DNA from: Prorocentrum cordatum
Taxonomy: Eukaryota > Sar > Dinophyceae > Prorocentrales > Prorocentraceae
DNA length: 64,000 nt
Reading direction: 5' to 3'
Assembly (NCBI GenBank): GCA_963575745.1
Contig: CAUYUJ010021170.1
Span: 353,801-417,800, forward strand
Part shown: one piece after another, positions 40,515-52,604 of the stretch
Layout: each line of letters opens with the position of its first letter
Position numbering within the stretch: position 1 is the stretch's first letter
Translations under genes and position numbers: made by a program
The notes under the pieces: model-generated
What the model was told of the DNA's origin: nothing
The model's database searches: none
Seen by the model: only the letters and a program-made list of their open reading frames with translations

Positions 40515-40668
40515 TCGTTGCTCAGCGTGTCGCGAAGGCGGCAGAGGCAACACCCTGTCTCGCGGGGCGGGAGACTCAGAAGAGCTCGGACCGTTGACGC
40601 CTGGGGGCCGCGACGCGGTAAGCGTGTCGCGCCGAGGCGCGGGGTGCCGAACCGGCGGCGCGACATAC
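40515..40668. mobile_element. TIR repeat E, copy 3
   Basis: Left end CAGCGTGTCGCGAAGGCGG and right end CCGGCGGCGCGACATACAA correspond to the ends of the copy at 17272-17455; the internal CGGGGCGGGAG box and AGCGTGTCGCGCCGA-type string are shared. Confidence 0.6.
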
Positions 40669-41305
40669 AACGCAAAAGTTTCCGACCGCAAGCCAAACAG
40701 TCTCTAGATCAAAGACGAGCAAGACACAATGGGGTAGGAATCCGGCGGCCATCGACCCTGCCCTCGTCGGCTGGGCGACGACCCTCGGGGAAGGGCCGCC
40801 TGTCGAGAGCGGCGCGTTCCTGCACCCGCTGAGGCAACCCGCGATCGAGGAGGAGGCGGACCGCCACTCCCGTGCTGAGAAGCCCACATCCAAATCAAGA
40901 ACCACCTGGCCTGGAGAGACCTAGCACCTGTGACCCCTCGCCGACCTTCTGCTGGACAGTCCCCGCACGGGCGAGGGGAGCCGTGGGAACGACGGCAGGA
41001 GCGAGCGAACGCCTGCCACGGGCACGCCTTCGCTTGGTCGGAGGAGCCTGGGGTGGCAGGGAGCTGAGACTGGCGACAGCCTGCGAGAGCTCATCTCCGT
41101 CGGAGGCGCGCACAGCAACGGTAGAGGCAGCATTCACACGCGGGCGCGCCGAGCGGCGGAGCTGGCCAGAGGCGCCCCAGAACTGGCACGAGGCCGCCAG
41201 CGCTCGAGTCTCGCCTGTGCCGGACCTCCACGCCAGCACCCCCACCCCCAACATCCTGGACCTGGCCGAGCTCGCAACAGGGCGCCCTCCACCGTGGAGG
41301 GCGCG
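40669..41305. other. Unassigned stretch
   Basis: No domain recognised between repeat E and the GAG tract. Confidence 0.35.
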
Positions 41306-41530
41306 ATGCAGGCAGGAGCAGGGGCAGGACCAGGAGCAGGAGGAGGATATGGAGGAGGAGGAGCAGGAGCAGGAGGATATGGAAGAGGAGGAGGAGCAGG
41401 AGCAGGAGCAGGAGGAGGATATGGAGGAGGAGGAGGAGGAGGAGGAGGAGGAGGAGGAGGAGGGGAAGGAGGAGGAGAGGAGGAGGAGGAGGAGGAGGAG
41501 GAGGAGGAGGAGGAGGAGGAGGAGCCGCCT
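41306..41530 (+). repeat. GAG/GGAGCA purine tract
   Basis: GGAGCAGGAGCAGGAGGATA units grade into GAGGAGGAG. Glu-, Gly- and Pro-rich frames on both strands are artefacts. Confidence 0.9.
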
Positions 41531-44061
41531 CCAGGAGGGAGGGAGGCGCCAGGCGCGCCCACGGCAGCCTCGGGCGCGGCGGCAGGAGCAAAAGCAGGAC
41601 TCTGCCGAGCGAGACGACCGCTGCTCGTCTGGGGACCGCTGCGCCCTGCGTGCAGCAGGAGCTCGACCACACGAAACCCCCCACAAGAGACTCAGCCCTG
41701 AGACCCCATGACGTCCACTGATGTTTGGTGTGGGAGCGTCACGCTCTCCACGGCAGAACCATCAGAGTCCGAGAAACTCGGGGCGCCCTGGAGGCAGGCA
41801 GGGCGTTTCATGGCATGGGCTTCACCTGCAGCTGCGTGGCAACACCTGCCCAGACCGAGCTGGCCCACCGCGCCACCGTCCATCTCGCCCACCGCGCCGC
41901 GCGCGGCGACTCCTCTGCCCAATGGACAAGGCCAGCAAGACACCCTGCTGGATGCCGTCCCCCACGAGAGCCGAGATCTCCGCTAGCGGCCTGGGCACCC
42001 TTGGCCTGTGAAGAGACATGGCGTGATTCCGTGGCTGGCTGGCTGTGCCGTGGCCGTCATGGCCTCCGCGCGCTTCGCACTCCCTCGGGATTTATGCCTG
42101 ACCGTGGGAACTCCACCGTGGACCAGTGAACGCCTGAGAATAGGGCAATAATGATTTCATGTTAAGGTTGGCTCAAGGTACGTCCCAAGATTACCGAAGA
42201 ATACCAAGCGGCCCTCGCTTTTGCAGCCCGTGTGGTTCGTTCCGAAATTTTGGAATTCCCGGAAACCTTCGACATCTTGGAACGTATCATTCTCATAACC
42301 TCTTGCCCATCTGAGACAAGGCTGCAGCTGCTAATGAGACACTCGTCGAATCGACTCGGACTCGGACTCGGACTCGCCACGGTGAGCCGCGAGGGCCCAG
42401 CAAGCTGGCACCGGAGCGCCATGCAGCCAAGGGACGGGCAAAAGCGGCGCCAAGCTGACAGTTGTAGCGAACCGACTTGTGAGCAATCTTCAATGCCTTG
42501 CCCGCCTGTGAGCTGACGCAGTGAAGGTCCCTCCCAGAGCTGGCTGCAGAGTCGGCCCAAGAAGTTTCTCGCACGTGCATGTCATGACCGCTCTGGTGGG
42601 CCCGAACATGCTAAAATGCAAGGCCTCCTCACTGAGACCTTCACGGCCACACCTTTTGACACAAACCAGATGGCTTCTCAAAGGTTCATATTCGCCCGCC
42701 TGGGGCTGCACGTGAAAACAGGTCCAAGAGCAAGACAGGGAGAATGAAAGGGGGAGGAGTCGTCCCTCCACCTCCTTACTCCCGCTTCCTACTCCCAGCT
42801 CAGTCCCTCATCCCCCCCCCCGTTCTCTCTCCTCCCCTTTTCCCCTCCCCTCCCCTCTCATCCCCCCCCCCTCGAGCACGGGTGGCCCAGGGCATCATAC
42901 CTTTTTGTTGGCTCGAACTTGCCATGGGGCGCCCAGCCCACCTTCTCGTTGGCGCTTGGGGAGCTTCCACCCAATACAACTTTCTCGGAGGCTATTGGCG
43001 TGGGGTGGTGAGAATTAGCGAGCTGAAATGTAATGTTCAGCAGGTACATTGTGATAGGGCAGGCTGGTGCTCAGCTGTAGTTTCGCAATTCGCGTATCTT
43101 TCTTGTTCCTAGATCGACGCAGTGGTAGGAGGGCCGTTATTACAGCGACTGGGTTCTTTTTGGGTTCTTGAATGCGCACCTTCCGAAAACGTGTTCACGA
43201 TGCCATGGCAGACGGGGCTGTTAGCACGCTCACCTTTGAAGCGTGGCCCACGGCTTTGGCAATTGTGGCATATCACACATGGTGTTCTTTGGACGTCATT
43301 CGAATAGGTGTGGTCTGGTAGTTGTGTTTCACCTGCCCTACCTGTGTTAGTTCCAGCTTTACGCACCTGCAGGAGGCCGCCTATAGTACTGTATTGGTGT
43401 ACACGTTCGCGTTTTCTGTGCCCCAAGGTTTTCCAAAACGCTGATGTTTGGCGTCCCGTCACAGCCACATCGGGGTATGCTCCCTGTGCTCGCTTTGGGC
43501 TCCCAGGCTGGGGACCCGCTTTTCATGCCGAGCCGCTGTTCGACGATTCCAGTGCCAGGCGAGGGCCTCGCGGAAGCCCAATTTTGTCAAACACGTTTCA
43601 TCCCGCAATTCTTCACGACGCAGGGATGCTCTGCGGCAACTCGTGGGAGCCTCCCGTGCCATCTTTCTGGCTCCTGCGTGCCGACGCCAACCAACGCTTG
43701 CCGACACTGCGTCGACGCCCGACGATGCGCTAATTCGGCGCGTTCTGAACGATAACCAGACGCGAGCGCGCGCGAGTGCACTCTGAAGGCGGAGTTCCGA
43801 GGACGCACAAGGCTCCCACAACTTGCTACCGAAATTCGCAACGATTTTTCCCACGACGCGAGGATGACACCGTCGTTGCCGTGGCGGCGCGCGCGCAAAA
43901 GCGATGGCGCGAAGTGGAATGGCCTCCTAAGAGGGCGGCGCGCTGCTCAAAAGGCAGAAGGGCGTTCTCTGAAAGGCCTGTGGGGCTTCTGAGAAGGCGT
44001 CTCGGAGGCCGGGAGGGCTCCTGAGAAGGCCTCTGCCTTTTTCAAGCGAAAAAGAAACTGC
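41531..44061. other. Unassigned DNA with pyrimidine tract
   Basis: A C/T-rich tract spans about 42760-42880 (CCCCTCCCCTCCC). CTCGGACTCGGACTCGG is a short 6-bp repeat at 42354-42374. 43000-43450 is moderately AT-rich. No protein domain could be identified. Confidence 0.4.
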
Positions 44062-44222
44062 ATAGACATCTACTCTTGGCGCTCCGCGCGAATCTCTTGG
44101 ATCTGTACTGGACCCCCCTCCATGGCACGCGGAGCGCGCCAGGGGCGGCGCCGGGGGCGCCGCTGGGAGGGCCCAGCGCGGATCCCAAGAACTCTGCGCG
44201 GAGCGCCAAAAGTTTATGCTTG
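44062..44222. mobile_element. Palindromic MITE-like element F, copy 2
   Basis: GGCGCTCCGCGCG at 44078-44090 and CTCTGCGCGGAGCGCC ending at 44207 are inverted repeats; the interior (GCGCGCCAGGGGCGGCG, GCCCAGCGCGGAT) matches the copy at 17660-17802. Outer flanks ACTCTT and AAAAGTTTATGC are less well paired than in copy 1. Confidence 0.7.
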
Positions 44223-44554
44223 TGGTGTTTTTTATTTTCGATTCTCAAAACCCCCCACCCCCTCTCCACCTTAGAACGCCTCCCACCCCCTCCCCCCCCC
44301 GAAGCGCAGCCCTGGAAACTCCGGCCCCGAAAGCTCGGAAGCGGGTGGCCGCGCGCGCTGCGCTGCCGCGGCCCGCCACCGGGCGGGCAACCGCGGTGGG
44401 GCGCGCGGGGCGGCCCCGCGTGCGCCCGAGCGCGGCGCCAGCGCCGCCTGCCAGCCGCGGAGCTGGGTGCGGTGCTGGTGGCTCATGGGCATCGGCGTGG
44501 GGGGCCTGGAGCGCGGGAGGAGGGCCAGGGCTGAGCGCGGGGGAGGGGGGGGGG

Positions 44555-44563
44555 AGTCCTCCT

Positions 44564-44611
<48 letters not shown>

Positions 44612-44667
44612 CCTCCTCCTCCTCCTCCTCCTCCTCCTCCTCCTCCTCCTCCTCCTCCTCCTCCTCG
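44555..44667 (+). repeat. CTC/CTG microsatellite
   Basis: CTCCTGCTCCTG units change to pure CTCCTC near 44605. Confidence 0.9.
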
Positions 44668-44937
44668 GCGTGGGGGGCCCTGGGCATCGGCGTGGGGGGG
44701 GAGGATGCCAAGGCTAAGCGCATTGGAGGGGAGCCTGGAAGCAAGCCGCGACTCGGGAGGGGGAGGAGAGGGAGAGGGGGGAGGGGGAGGAGGGCACGCT
44801 AGGTGCGCCCGCGTCATATCTAACGTCCTACCCCTTCCTCCCACCTTTTACCACGACGTAGATCTCCTCTCTACTCTATTCGCACAATCGGATGCCGTAG
44901 CATGGTGTAGCATTACATGGCGTAGAATAGTGTTTAA

Positions 44938-45215
44938 TATTGACGCGTAGCATGACATACCATGGCGTGGCGACGCTCCAAAATGGGGGGGGGGCTTCAA
45001 CGGCCCCAAAACCAACGACTTGACACCGAATGTGTAATCGCTTCTGATTGTTTCTTCGGGAGGCCATTTTTTATGTTGGGGCCCACTGGGAAGGACCGAA
45101 CAACCATGCCGTGGCATGGCATTGGAAATAATGACGCCAACGCTGAAGCGGGAGCACGATTCGAAACGAGCGGAAGCGCGGAAATGAGGCCGACGCTGTA
45201 GCGGAAACAACAATT
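44938..45215 (+). repeat. Repeat B, copy 1
   Basis: Shares GCATGACATACCATGGCGTG, GGCGACGC, ACCGAATGTGTAATC, GGAAGGACCGAA, CATGCCGTGGCATGGC and GGAAATAATGA in order with 46726-47412. The CCATGCCGTGGCATGG core is a hairpin. It lies directly left of a module head, as in copy 3. Confidence 0.85.
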
Positions 45216-45225
45216 TGAACACTTG

Positions 45226-46730
45226 GCCTGACACACGACTCAACCAAATGCAACTGCGGGTGCCGCGAAGGAGATGAGACGAACCGTGTGAGGAATGTGC
45301 CGAAATGAATGCTTGGGGCGCATGTGGACGCACCCCTGGGGCCTTCGGTGGAGCTTCCTATGGGGCCACGAACCGTGTGAAGGGTTTGCCAATATGAATG
45401 ACGCGGGACGCATGTGGACGCGCTCCCTGGGGCCTTCGCTGGAACTCCCCATGGGGCCACGAACCGTGTGAGGGGTGTGCCGACATTGGGTGGCGGGGGC
45501 GCATGTGGCCACACCCCCTGGGGCCTTCGGATAAACTCCCTATGGGGCCGCGAACCGTGTGAGGGGTGTGCCGAAATGGGCGGCGGGGACGCATGTAAAC
45601 TGTGCCACTGGGACCTTCGGTGGAACTCCCCATGGGGCCACGAAGCGCCCGAGGGGTGTGCCGAAATTGATGGCGGGGACGCATGTAAACTGTGCCACTG
45701 AGGCCTTCGGTGGAGCTCCCCATGGGGAAACGAGACGTGTGAGGGGTGTGCCGAAATAGGCGGCGGGGACGCATGTAAACTGTGCCACTAGGACCGTCTG
45801 TGGAGTGGAGCTCCCTATGGGGCAACGAACCGTGTGAGGGGTGTGCCGAAATAGGTGGCGGGGACGCATGCGAACTGCGCCACTGGGACCTTCGGCGGAG
45901 CTCTCTATGGGGCCACGAAACACGTGACGTAGGTGTCGACTTGGGTGACGCGGGGGCGCATGCGAATTGCGCCACTGGGGGCTTCGGTTGAGCTCCCTAC
46001 GGGGCCACGGGCCGCGTGAGGGGTGTGCCGTAATGGGTGGTGGGGGCGCATGTACGACGTACAACTGGAGCCTTCGGTGGAACTCCCTATGGGGCCACGA
46101 AGCGGCCGAGGGGTGTGCCGAAATTGATGGCGGGGACGCACGTAAACTGTGCCACTGGGACCTTCGGCTGACATTGTATGGGGCCATAAAACGTTCGAAA
46201 CGTGTGCCGAAATGAACGGTGGGGACGCATGTAAACTGTGCCACTGGGACCTTCTGTGGATCTCCCCATGGGGAAACGAGACGTGTGAGGGGTGTGCCGA
46301 AATGGGTGGCGGGGGGCGCATGCGAACACCGCCACTGAGACCTTCGGCGGAGCTCCCTGTGGGGCCACGAAACGTGTGAGGAGTGTGCCGAAATGGGTGG
46401 CGGGGACGCATGCGAACTGCGCCACTGAGACATTCGGCGGAGCTCCAATGAGGCCATGAGACGTGTGAGGGGTGTGCCGATATGGGTGGCGGGGATGCGC
46501 GCCAACTGCGCCACTGGGGTTTTCGATGGAACTCCCTATGGGGCCACGAAACGTGTGAGAGGTGTGCCGAAATGGGTGGCGGGACGCGTGCGAACTGCTC
46601 CACTGGGACCTTCGGCGGAACTCCCTATGGGGCCACGGAACGTGTGAGGGGTGTGCCAACGTGAGGGGGGTTACGGGAGGAGGGAAGGGGGGAGGAGGAA
46701 GGAAGGAAGGAACGCGGGGACTGTGGCGTA
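45226..46730 (+). repeat. Module 3: head, ~85-90-bp array, tail
   Basis: Head GACTCAACCAAATGCAACTG is a diverged form of the heads at 47424, 49009 and 50384. About seventeen units follow with GGAGCTCCCTATGGGGCCAC, GTGTGAGGGGTGTGCCGAAA and CGGGGACGCATG. The tail is partial: GGAGGAAGGAAGGAAGG then AACGCGGGGACTG, without the TCTTCAAAACGAGG part. Confidence 0.85.
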
Positions 46731-47412
46731 GCCTGACATAGTCTGACGTGGCGACGCCCCAAAATTGGGGGGCTCCCGCGGTCCAACAAGAAAACAGATC
46801 GGCATCGAATGTGAAATTGCTTCCGAGGTTTCCGTTCGGTGAACATGTTCAAAATGATGGGGCCTATTTGGAAGGACCGAAAACCATGCCGTGGCATGGC
46901 GCTGGAAATAATGAAGCCAGCGCTGCAGCGGGAGCACGATTCGGAACGAGCGGAAGCGCGGAAATGAGGCCAGCGCTGTAGCGGGAGCACGATTCGGAAT
47001 GAGCGGTAGCCCGAAAATGAAGCCAGCGCTTCAGCGAGAGCAGCATTTTGAACAAAAACCCAAGCACGGTAGCGCGGAAATGAGAACGCGTCGCCTGACA
47101 TAGCATGGCGTGGCGACGCCCCAAAGTGGGGAGTCTTCTGCGGTCCAAAAAATAAACGAATCGACACCGAATGTGTAATCACTTCCGATGGTTGTTTCTG
47201 TGAGTCGTTTTTGTGATTATGGAGCATATTTGGAAGGACCGAAAAACATGCCGTGGCATGGCGCTGGAAATAATGAAGCCAACGCTGCAGCGGGAGCACG
47301 ATTCTGAACGAGCGGAACCGCGGAAATGAGGCCAGCGCTGAAGCGGAAGCACGATTCGGAACGAGCGGTAGCCCGAAAATGAAGCCAGCGCTTCAGCGAG
47401 AGGAGCAATAAA
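46726..47412 (+). repeat. Repeat B, copies 2 and 3 in tandem
   Basis: Copy 2 covers about 46726-47080 and copy 3 about 47085-47412. Both contain CCTGACATAG, GTGGCGACGCCCCAAA, GGAAGGACCGAAAAACATG-like sequence and CGGGAGCACGATTC, followed by AAATGAAGCCAGCGCTTCAG. No coding capacity recognised. Confidence 0.85.
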
Positions 47413-47423
47413 AACAATTAGCC

Positions 47424-49008
47424 TAGCGAAGGACCCAACCATATGCAGTTGTGAATGCAATCGTTGTATGCACCGCATTCGCAGGAGCTCCCTACAAAGC
47501 CACGATGCCAAAAACTGTCCGGTGAGCGCATGCGAAAGCAGCCACTGGGGCCGTCGGTGGAGTTCCCTAGGGGGCCACGAACCACGTGAGAGGTGTGCCA
47601 AAATAGGTGCGGTGGGCGCATGCGAACGCAGCCACCGGGGCCGTCGGTGGAGCTCCCTATGGGGCCGCGAAGCGTGTGAGGGGTGTGACGAAGTGGGTGC
47701 GGTGGATGCATGCGAACGCAGCCACTGGCGCCTTCGTTCGAGCTCCCTATGTGGCCACGAAGCGTGTGAGGGGTTTGACGACATGGGTGTGGGTGACGCA
47801 TGAGGGCGGTGGCACTGGCGCTTTCGGCGGAGCTCCCTGTGGGGCCACGAAACGTGTGAGGGGGGTGACGACATGGGTGTGGGTGACGCATGCGGGCGGT
47901 GGCACTGACGCTTTCGGCGGAGCTCCCCATGGGGCCACGAAACGTTTGAAAGGGTGACGCATGCGGTTGGTGGCACTGGGGCCTTCGGTGGAGCTCCCTA
48001 TGGGGCCACGAAGCATGGGGGTCGGTGACGCATGCGGGCGGTGGCACTGGCGCCTTCGGTGGAGCTCCCTATGGGGCCACGAATCGAATGAGGGGAGTGC
48101 CGAAATGGGCGGCGGGGACGCATGCGGGCGGTGGCACTGTGGCCTTCGGTGGAGCTCCCTATGTGACCACGAAGAGTGTGAGGGGTGTGCCGAAAAGAGT
48201 GTGGGTGACGCATTCGGGCGGTGGCAGTGGGGCCTTCGTTGAAGCTCCCCATGGGGCCACGAAACGTGTGAGAGGTGTGACGACATGTGTGTGGGTGACG
48301 TACGCGGGCGGTGGCACTGGAGCCTTCGGTGGGGCTCCCTACGGGGCCACGAAGCGTGTGAGGGGTGTGACGACGTGGGTATGGTGGATGCATGCGAACG
48401 CAGCCACTGGCGCCTTCGTTCGAGCTCCCTGCGGGGCCACGAAGCGTGTGAGGGGTGTGCCGAAATGGGTGCGGGTGACGCATGCGGGCGGTGGCACTGG
48501 GGCCTTCGTTGGAGCTCCCTATGTGACCACGAAGCGTGTGAGGGGTGTGCCGAAAGGAGTGTGGGTGACGCATGCGGGCGGTGGCAGTGGGGCCTTCGTT
48601 GAATCTCCCTATGGGGCCACGAAGCGTGTGAGAGGTGTGACGACATGGGTGTGGGTGACGCACGCGGGCGGTGGCACTGGAGCCTGCGGTGGAGCTCCCT
48701 ACGGGGCCACGAAGCGTGTGAGGGGTGTGACGACGTGGGTATGGTGGATGCATGCGAACGCAGCCACTGGCGCCTTCGTTCGAGCTCCCTACGGGGCCAC
48801 GAATCGTGTGAGGGGTGTGCCGAAATGGGTATGGGTGACGCATGCGGGCGGTGGCACTGGGGCCTTCGTTGGAGCTCCCTATGGGGCCACGAAACGCTGT
48901 AAGAGGTGGAGGGGGAGGAGGAGGAGGGAGGAGGGAGGACGGGGAGGAGGAGGAGTAAGAAACCCGGGGCGGTATCTCTTCAAAACGTGTACCCACAGGA
49001 TGGTTGGG
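47424..49008 (+). repeat. Module 4: head, 90-bp array, tail
   Basis: Head GCGAAGGACCCAACCATATG then CAGTTGTGAATG. About sixteen 90-bp units follow, many with GGTGACGCATGCGGGCGGTG and CGAAGCGTGTGAGGGGTGTG. The tail is a GGAGGAGGAGG tract, then GGTATCTCTTCAAAACG and CCCACAGGATGGTTGGGAAC. Units of 90 bp equal 30 codons; frames of about 340 codons are open on both strands (48025-49047 plus, 47998-49035 minus). Confidence 0.9.
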
Positions 49009-49745
49009 AACAAGCCTGGCGAAGGACCCAACCATATGCAGTTGTGAATAAAGCAGTTGTGGGTATCGTCTTCGGTGGAGCTCCTTGTGGAGTCACGAAA
49101 CGTGTGAGGGGTGTGCCGGCACGGGTGGCGGGTACGCATGCGAACATCGCAACTGGGGCCTCTGGTGGAGCTCACCATGGGGCCACGAAACGTGCGAGGG
49201 GTGTGCCGGCATGGATTGCGGGGGCGCTTGCGAACACCGCCACTGGTGCCTTCGGTGGAGCTCCCTATGGGGCCACGAACCGTGTGAGGGGACTGTCGGA
49301 ATCGGTGAGCCTTCGGTGGAGCTTCCCTATGGGCCACGACATGTGTCAGGGGTGTGCCGAAATAGGTGGCGGGGACGAAGGCGAACACCGCCTCTGTGAT
49401 TTTCGGTGGAGCTCCCCATGCCGTCACGAAACGTGTGCGGGAAGTGCCCAAATAGGTGGCGGGGACGCATGCGAACACTGCCTTTGGGGCCTTCGGTGAA
49501 GCTCCCTGTGGGGCCACGAAACGTGTGAGGGGTGTGCCGAAATGGGTGGCGGGGACGAAGGCGAACACCGCCATTGGGGCCTTCGGTGGAGCTTCCTATG
49601 AGGCCACGAAACGTGAGGGGTGTGCCGACATGGGCGATGATGATGAGAGGAGGAGTGGGGGGGAGCGGGAGGAGGAGTGAGTGACGCGGGGCGCTGTCTC
49701 TTCAAAACGAGGACCCTACACCACAGGATGGTTGGGAACAAACCC
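49009..49745 (+). repeat. Module 5, joined head-to-tail to module 4
   Basis: The head GCCTGGCGAAGGACCCAACC starts immediately after the tail of module 4 (GGTTGGGAACAA). Six or seven units follow, then GGAGGAGTGGGGG, GCTGTCTCTTCAAAACGAGG and CACCACAGGATGGTTGGG. Confidence 0.9.
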
Positions 49746-50185
49746 AAACGAAAACCCAATTCCTGGAAATTCTGTGTGCAAAAAACCACTACGCGGAGGG
49801 GGGCTGGACATTTCCCAGACGCCACCAAGGGAGAGCGGATAATAGTATTCATAGTGTTTAAATGTGGAGGGGGAGGAGCAGCAGCAGCAGGACGAGGAGG
49901 AAACGCAGGCCGTGGGGGCCTGGAACGCGTTTTCCCGCAAGAGGTGCTTGCCCTTAGGGGCTGTCACTTGCCTTAGGATTTTGACGGGTCGGGCGAGTTC
50001 TTGCCACGTTGCCGCCCGTGGCCGCCTCGTGGCAGCGCCGCTAGCTTGCACCAGGTATCTTGCACCACATAGCTTACACCACATGGCTTGCACCACATGA
50101 TTAGCACACCCAGTGCAATAACTTACAGTTTTGGGCTCACACAGTCTAACATGTGATCGAGGGTCTGACAAGTTCACTTAGACAA
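49746..50185. other. Unassigned with short TTGCACCACAT cluster
   Basis: At about 50045-50105 there are five units of CTTGCACCACATAG-like sequence, the type arrayed at 52880-53620. Confidence 0.6.
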
Positions 50186-50330
50186 AATTTCCTCGCCCCC
50201 CTCCCCCTCTCCGCCAAATTTTCAAGCAGCGCGAACACGCGTGCAAGAGAGCCCCGCCTGACGTGCACTCCAGGTATTCTTTCGGGCCTGGCCACGCCCC
50301 CAGACCTTAGTGGGCCCTGAAAACCGCGGG
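50186..50330. repeat. Dispersed repeat H, copy 1
   Basis: Shares TTTCAAGCAG, GCGTGCAAGAGA and CCGCCTGACGTG/CGCCTTGCGTG context with 60390-60510. Confidence 0.6.
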
Positions 50331-50383
50331 GCCGATTTTTCACCCTTTTCGAAAAAGTCTCCTTTGAAAACGGAAACCGTAAA

Positions 50384-51785
50384 ATTAGCCTGGCGAAGGA
50401 CACAGCCATATACACTTGTGAGTGACGAAATTGTGGATATCGTCTGCGGTGGAGCTCCCTATGGGGCCACGAACCGTGTGAGGAGTGTGCCGACATGGGT
50501 GGCGAATGCGCATGCGAACACCGCCACTGGGGCCTCCGGTGGGGCTCCCTATGGGGCCACGCAACCTGCGAGGGGTGTGCCGGCACGGGTGGCAGGGGCG
50601 CTTGCGAACACCGCCACTGGTGCCTTCGGTGGGGCTCCCTGTGGGACCACGAAACGTGCGAGGGGACGGTCGGAATCGGTGGTGGGGACGCATGCGAAGA
50701 CCGCCATTTGGGTCTTCGGTGGAGCTACCTGTGGGGCCACGAAACGTGTGAGGGGTGTGGTGGATTGAAAGGCGGGGACGCCACTGAGGCCTTCGGTGGA
50801 GCTCCCGGGCCACGAAGCGTGTAAGAGGGGTGTGCCGACATGGGTGGCGGGGGAGCGTGCGAACACCGCCACTGGGGCCTTCGGTTGAGCTCACCTGTGG
50901 GGCCACGAAACGTGTGAGGGGTGTGCCGAAATAGGTGGCGGGGACGCATGCGAACACTGCAATTGAGGCCTTCGGTGCAGCTCCCTGTGCGGTCACGAAC
51001 GTGTGAGGGGTGTGCCGAAATGGGTGGCGGGGCTCATGCGAACACCGCCACTTGGGCTTTCGGTGGAGCTCCCTATGGGGCAACGGAACGCGCGAGAGGT
51101 GTGCCAACATGGATGGCGGGGGCGCTTGCGAACACCGCCACTGGTGCCTTCGGTGGAGCTCCCTATGGGGCCACAAGCCGTGTGAGGGGACTGTCGGAAT
51201 CGGTTGCGGGGACGCATGCGAACACTGCCATTGGGGCCTTTGGGCCTTCGGTGAAGCTCCCTGTGGGGCCACGAAACGTGTGAGGGGTGTGCCGAAATGG
51301 GTGGCGGGGACACATGCGAACACCGCCACTGGAGCCTTCGCTGGAGCTCCCTGTGGGGCCAAGAAACGTGTGAGAGGTGTGCCGAAATAGGTGTCGCGGA
51401 CGCATGCGAACACCGCCACTGGAGCCTTCGGTGGAGCTCCCCGTGGGGCCACGAAACGTGTGAGGGGTGTGCCGAAATGGGTGGCGGGGCTCATGCGAAC
51501 ACCGCCACTGAGGCCTTCTGCGGAGCTCCCTATGGGGCCACAAAACCTGTGAGGGGTGTGCCGCAATAGGGGGCGGGGACGCATGCGAACACCGCCACTG
51601 GAGCCTTCGGTGGAGCTGACTACGGGGCCACGAAACGTGTGATGTGTGTGTGTGTGTGTGTGCCGACATGGGTGCTGATGATGGGAGGAGGGAGGAGGGG
51701 GGGAGGAGGAAGGAAGGAAGGAACGCGGGGCGCTGTCTTTACACAACGAGGGCGCAACACCACAACATTGTTAGGGGAAGCGACA
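50384..51785 (+). repeat. Module 6: head, 90-bp array, tail
   Basis: Head GCCTGGCGAAGGACACAGCC, then about thirteen units with GCGAACACCGCCACTGG and GGTGGAGCTCCCTATGGGGC. The tail is GGAGGAAGGAAGGAAGGAAC, GCGCTGTCTTTACACAACG and CAACACCACAACATTG, a diverged version of the module 5 tail. A short TG microsatellite (51640-51661) precedes the tail. Confidence 0.9.
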
Positions 51786-52604
51786 GCTGAAAACGGCAAC
51801 GAAGACGGTTCCGGGAGTGGAGCCAGAACCAAGACCGGAAACACAAACGACGGAACTTACAAAAAACGGCGACGGAACCGGCAAGAAAACGGCAACACGG
51901 AACCCACACAAAAACAGCCCTGTCGCTTCCAGGGCCCACTAAGCCCCAGACCCCAATCCTCCGTGCAAGTCAACTGCTTGCTGCTGCGGGCGGTGGAGGA
52001 CCCTGGAGCGTCAACGGGGAAACAACAAACATCAATCGCTTCTGGCCCAAGGCCGGGCCTCTGGAGGGCCTTTGGAGGCCTGCCAGGCGGTCAGCATGCG
52101 GGGCGAGGGCAGAACTTCTGCAGGCGAGGGGGGGAGGGGGACCAGAAGGGGGAGGACGCGCGGCAGGAGGGACAAAGTGGAAGGGAGGTGGGCAGAAGAG
52201 TGGTTGGGCGCAGGTGGGGTAGGAGCAGAGGGGGAATGGGGGGAGAGGAGGATCCTTCTCCTCTTCCTCCTCCTCCTCCTCCTCCTCCTCCTCCTCTTCC
52301 CCTCCTCATCCTGGCTGCGGGCTCTACGTCATCCAGTGGATTTGGGACATACTTGTCCTCCTCCTCGTGTTCCTGGCTCCTCCGTTTCTGGGACCATCGT
52401 CGCTGCGGCTGGTCGCGGGAGGGGTCCAGGGCACCGACTTCAAACGAACGGCCCTCAGACACAGATGTCGCAAGAAACGAAATCGCCAGGAGGTCGCTGG
52501 TGCAACAATTAAGTCGATGGGGACCACGGTCGCATTTCTGTACAAGGCGTGGTGGCGCTTTCCCCAAACAGTGCTTGCACTCAAGGGCTCTCATGTGTCT
52601 TCTA
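51786..52604. other. Unassigned with CTC microsatellite
   Basis: CTCCTCCTC run at about 52255-52305. AAAACGGCAACGAAGACGG-type A-rich direct repeats occur at 51790-51920. No domain. Confidence 0.4.

Noticed and set aside
45226-51785. CRISPR-like array
   Set aside because: Units of about 90 bp repeat throughout with no unique spacers, in an evidently eukaryotic, retroelement-rich context.
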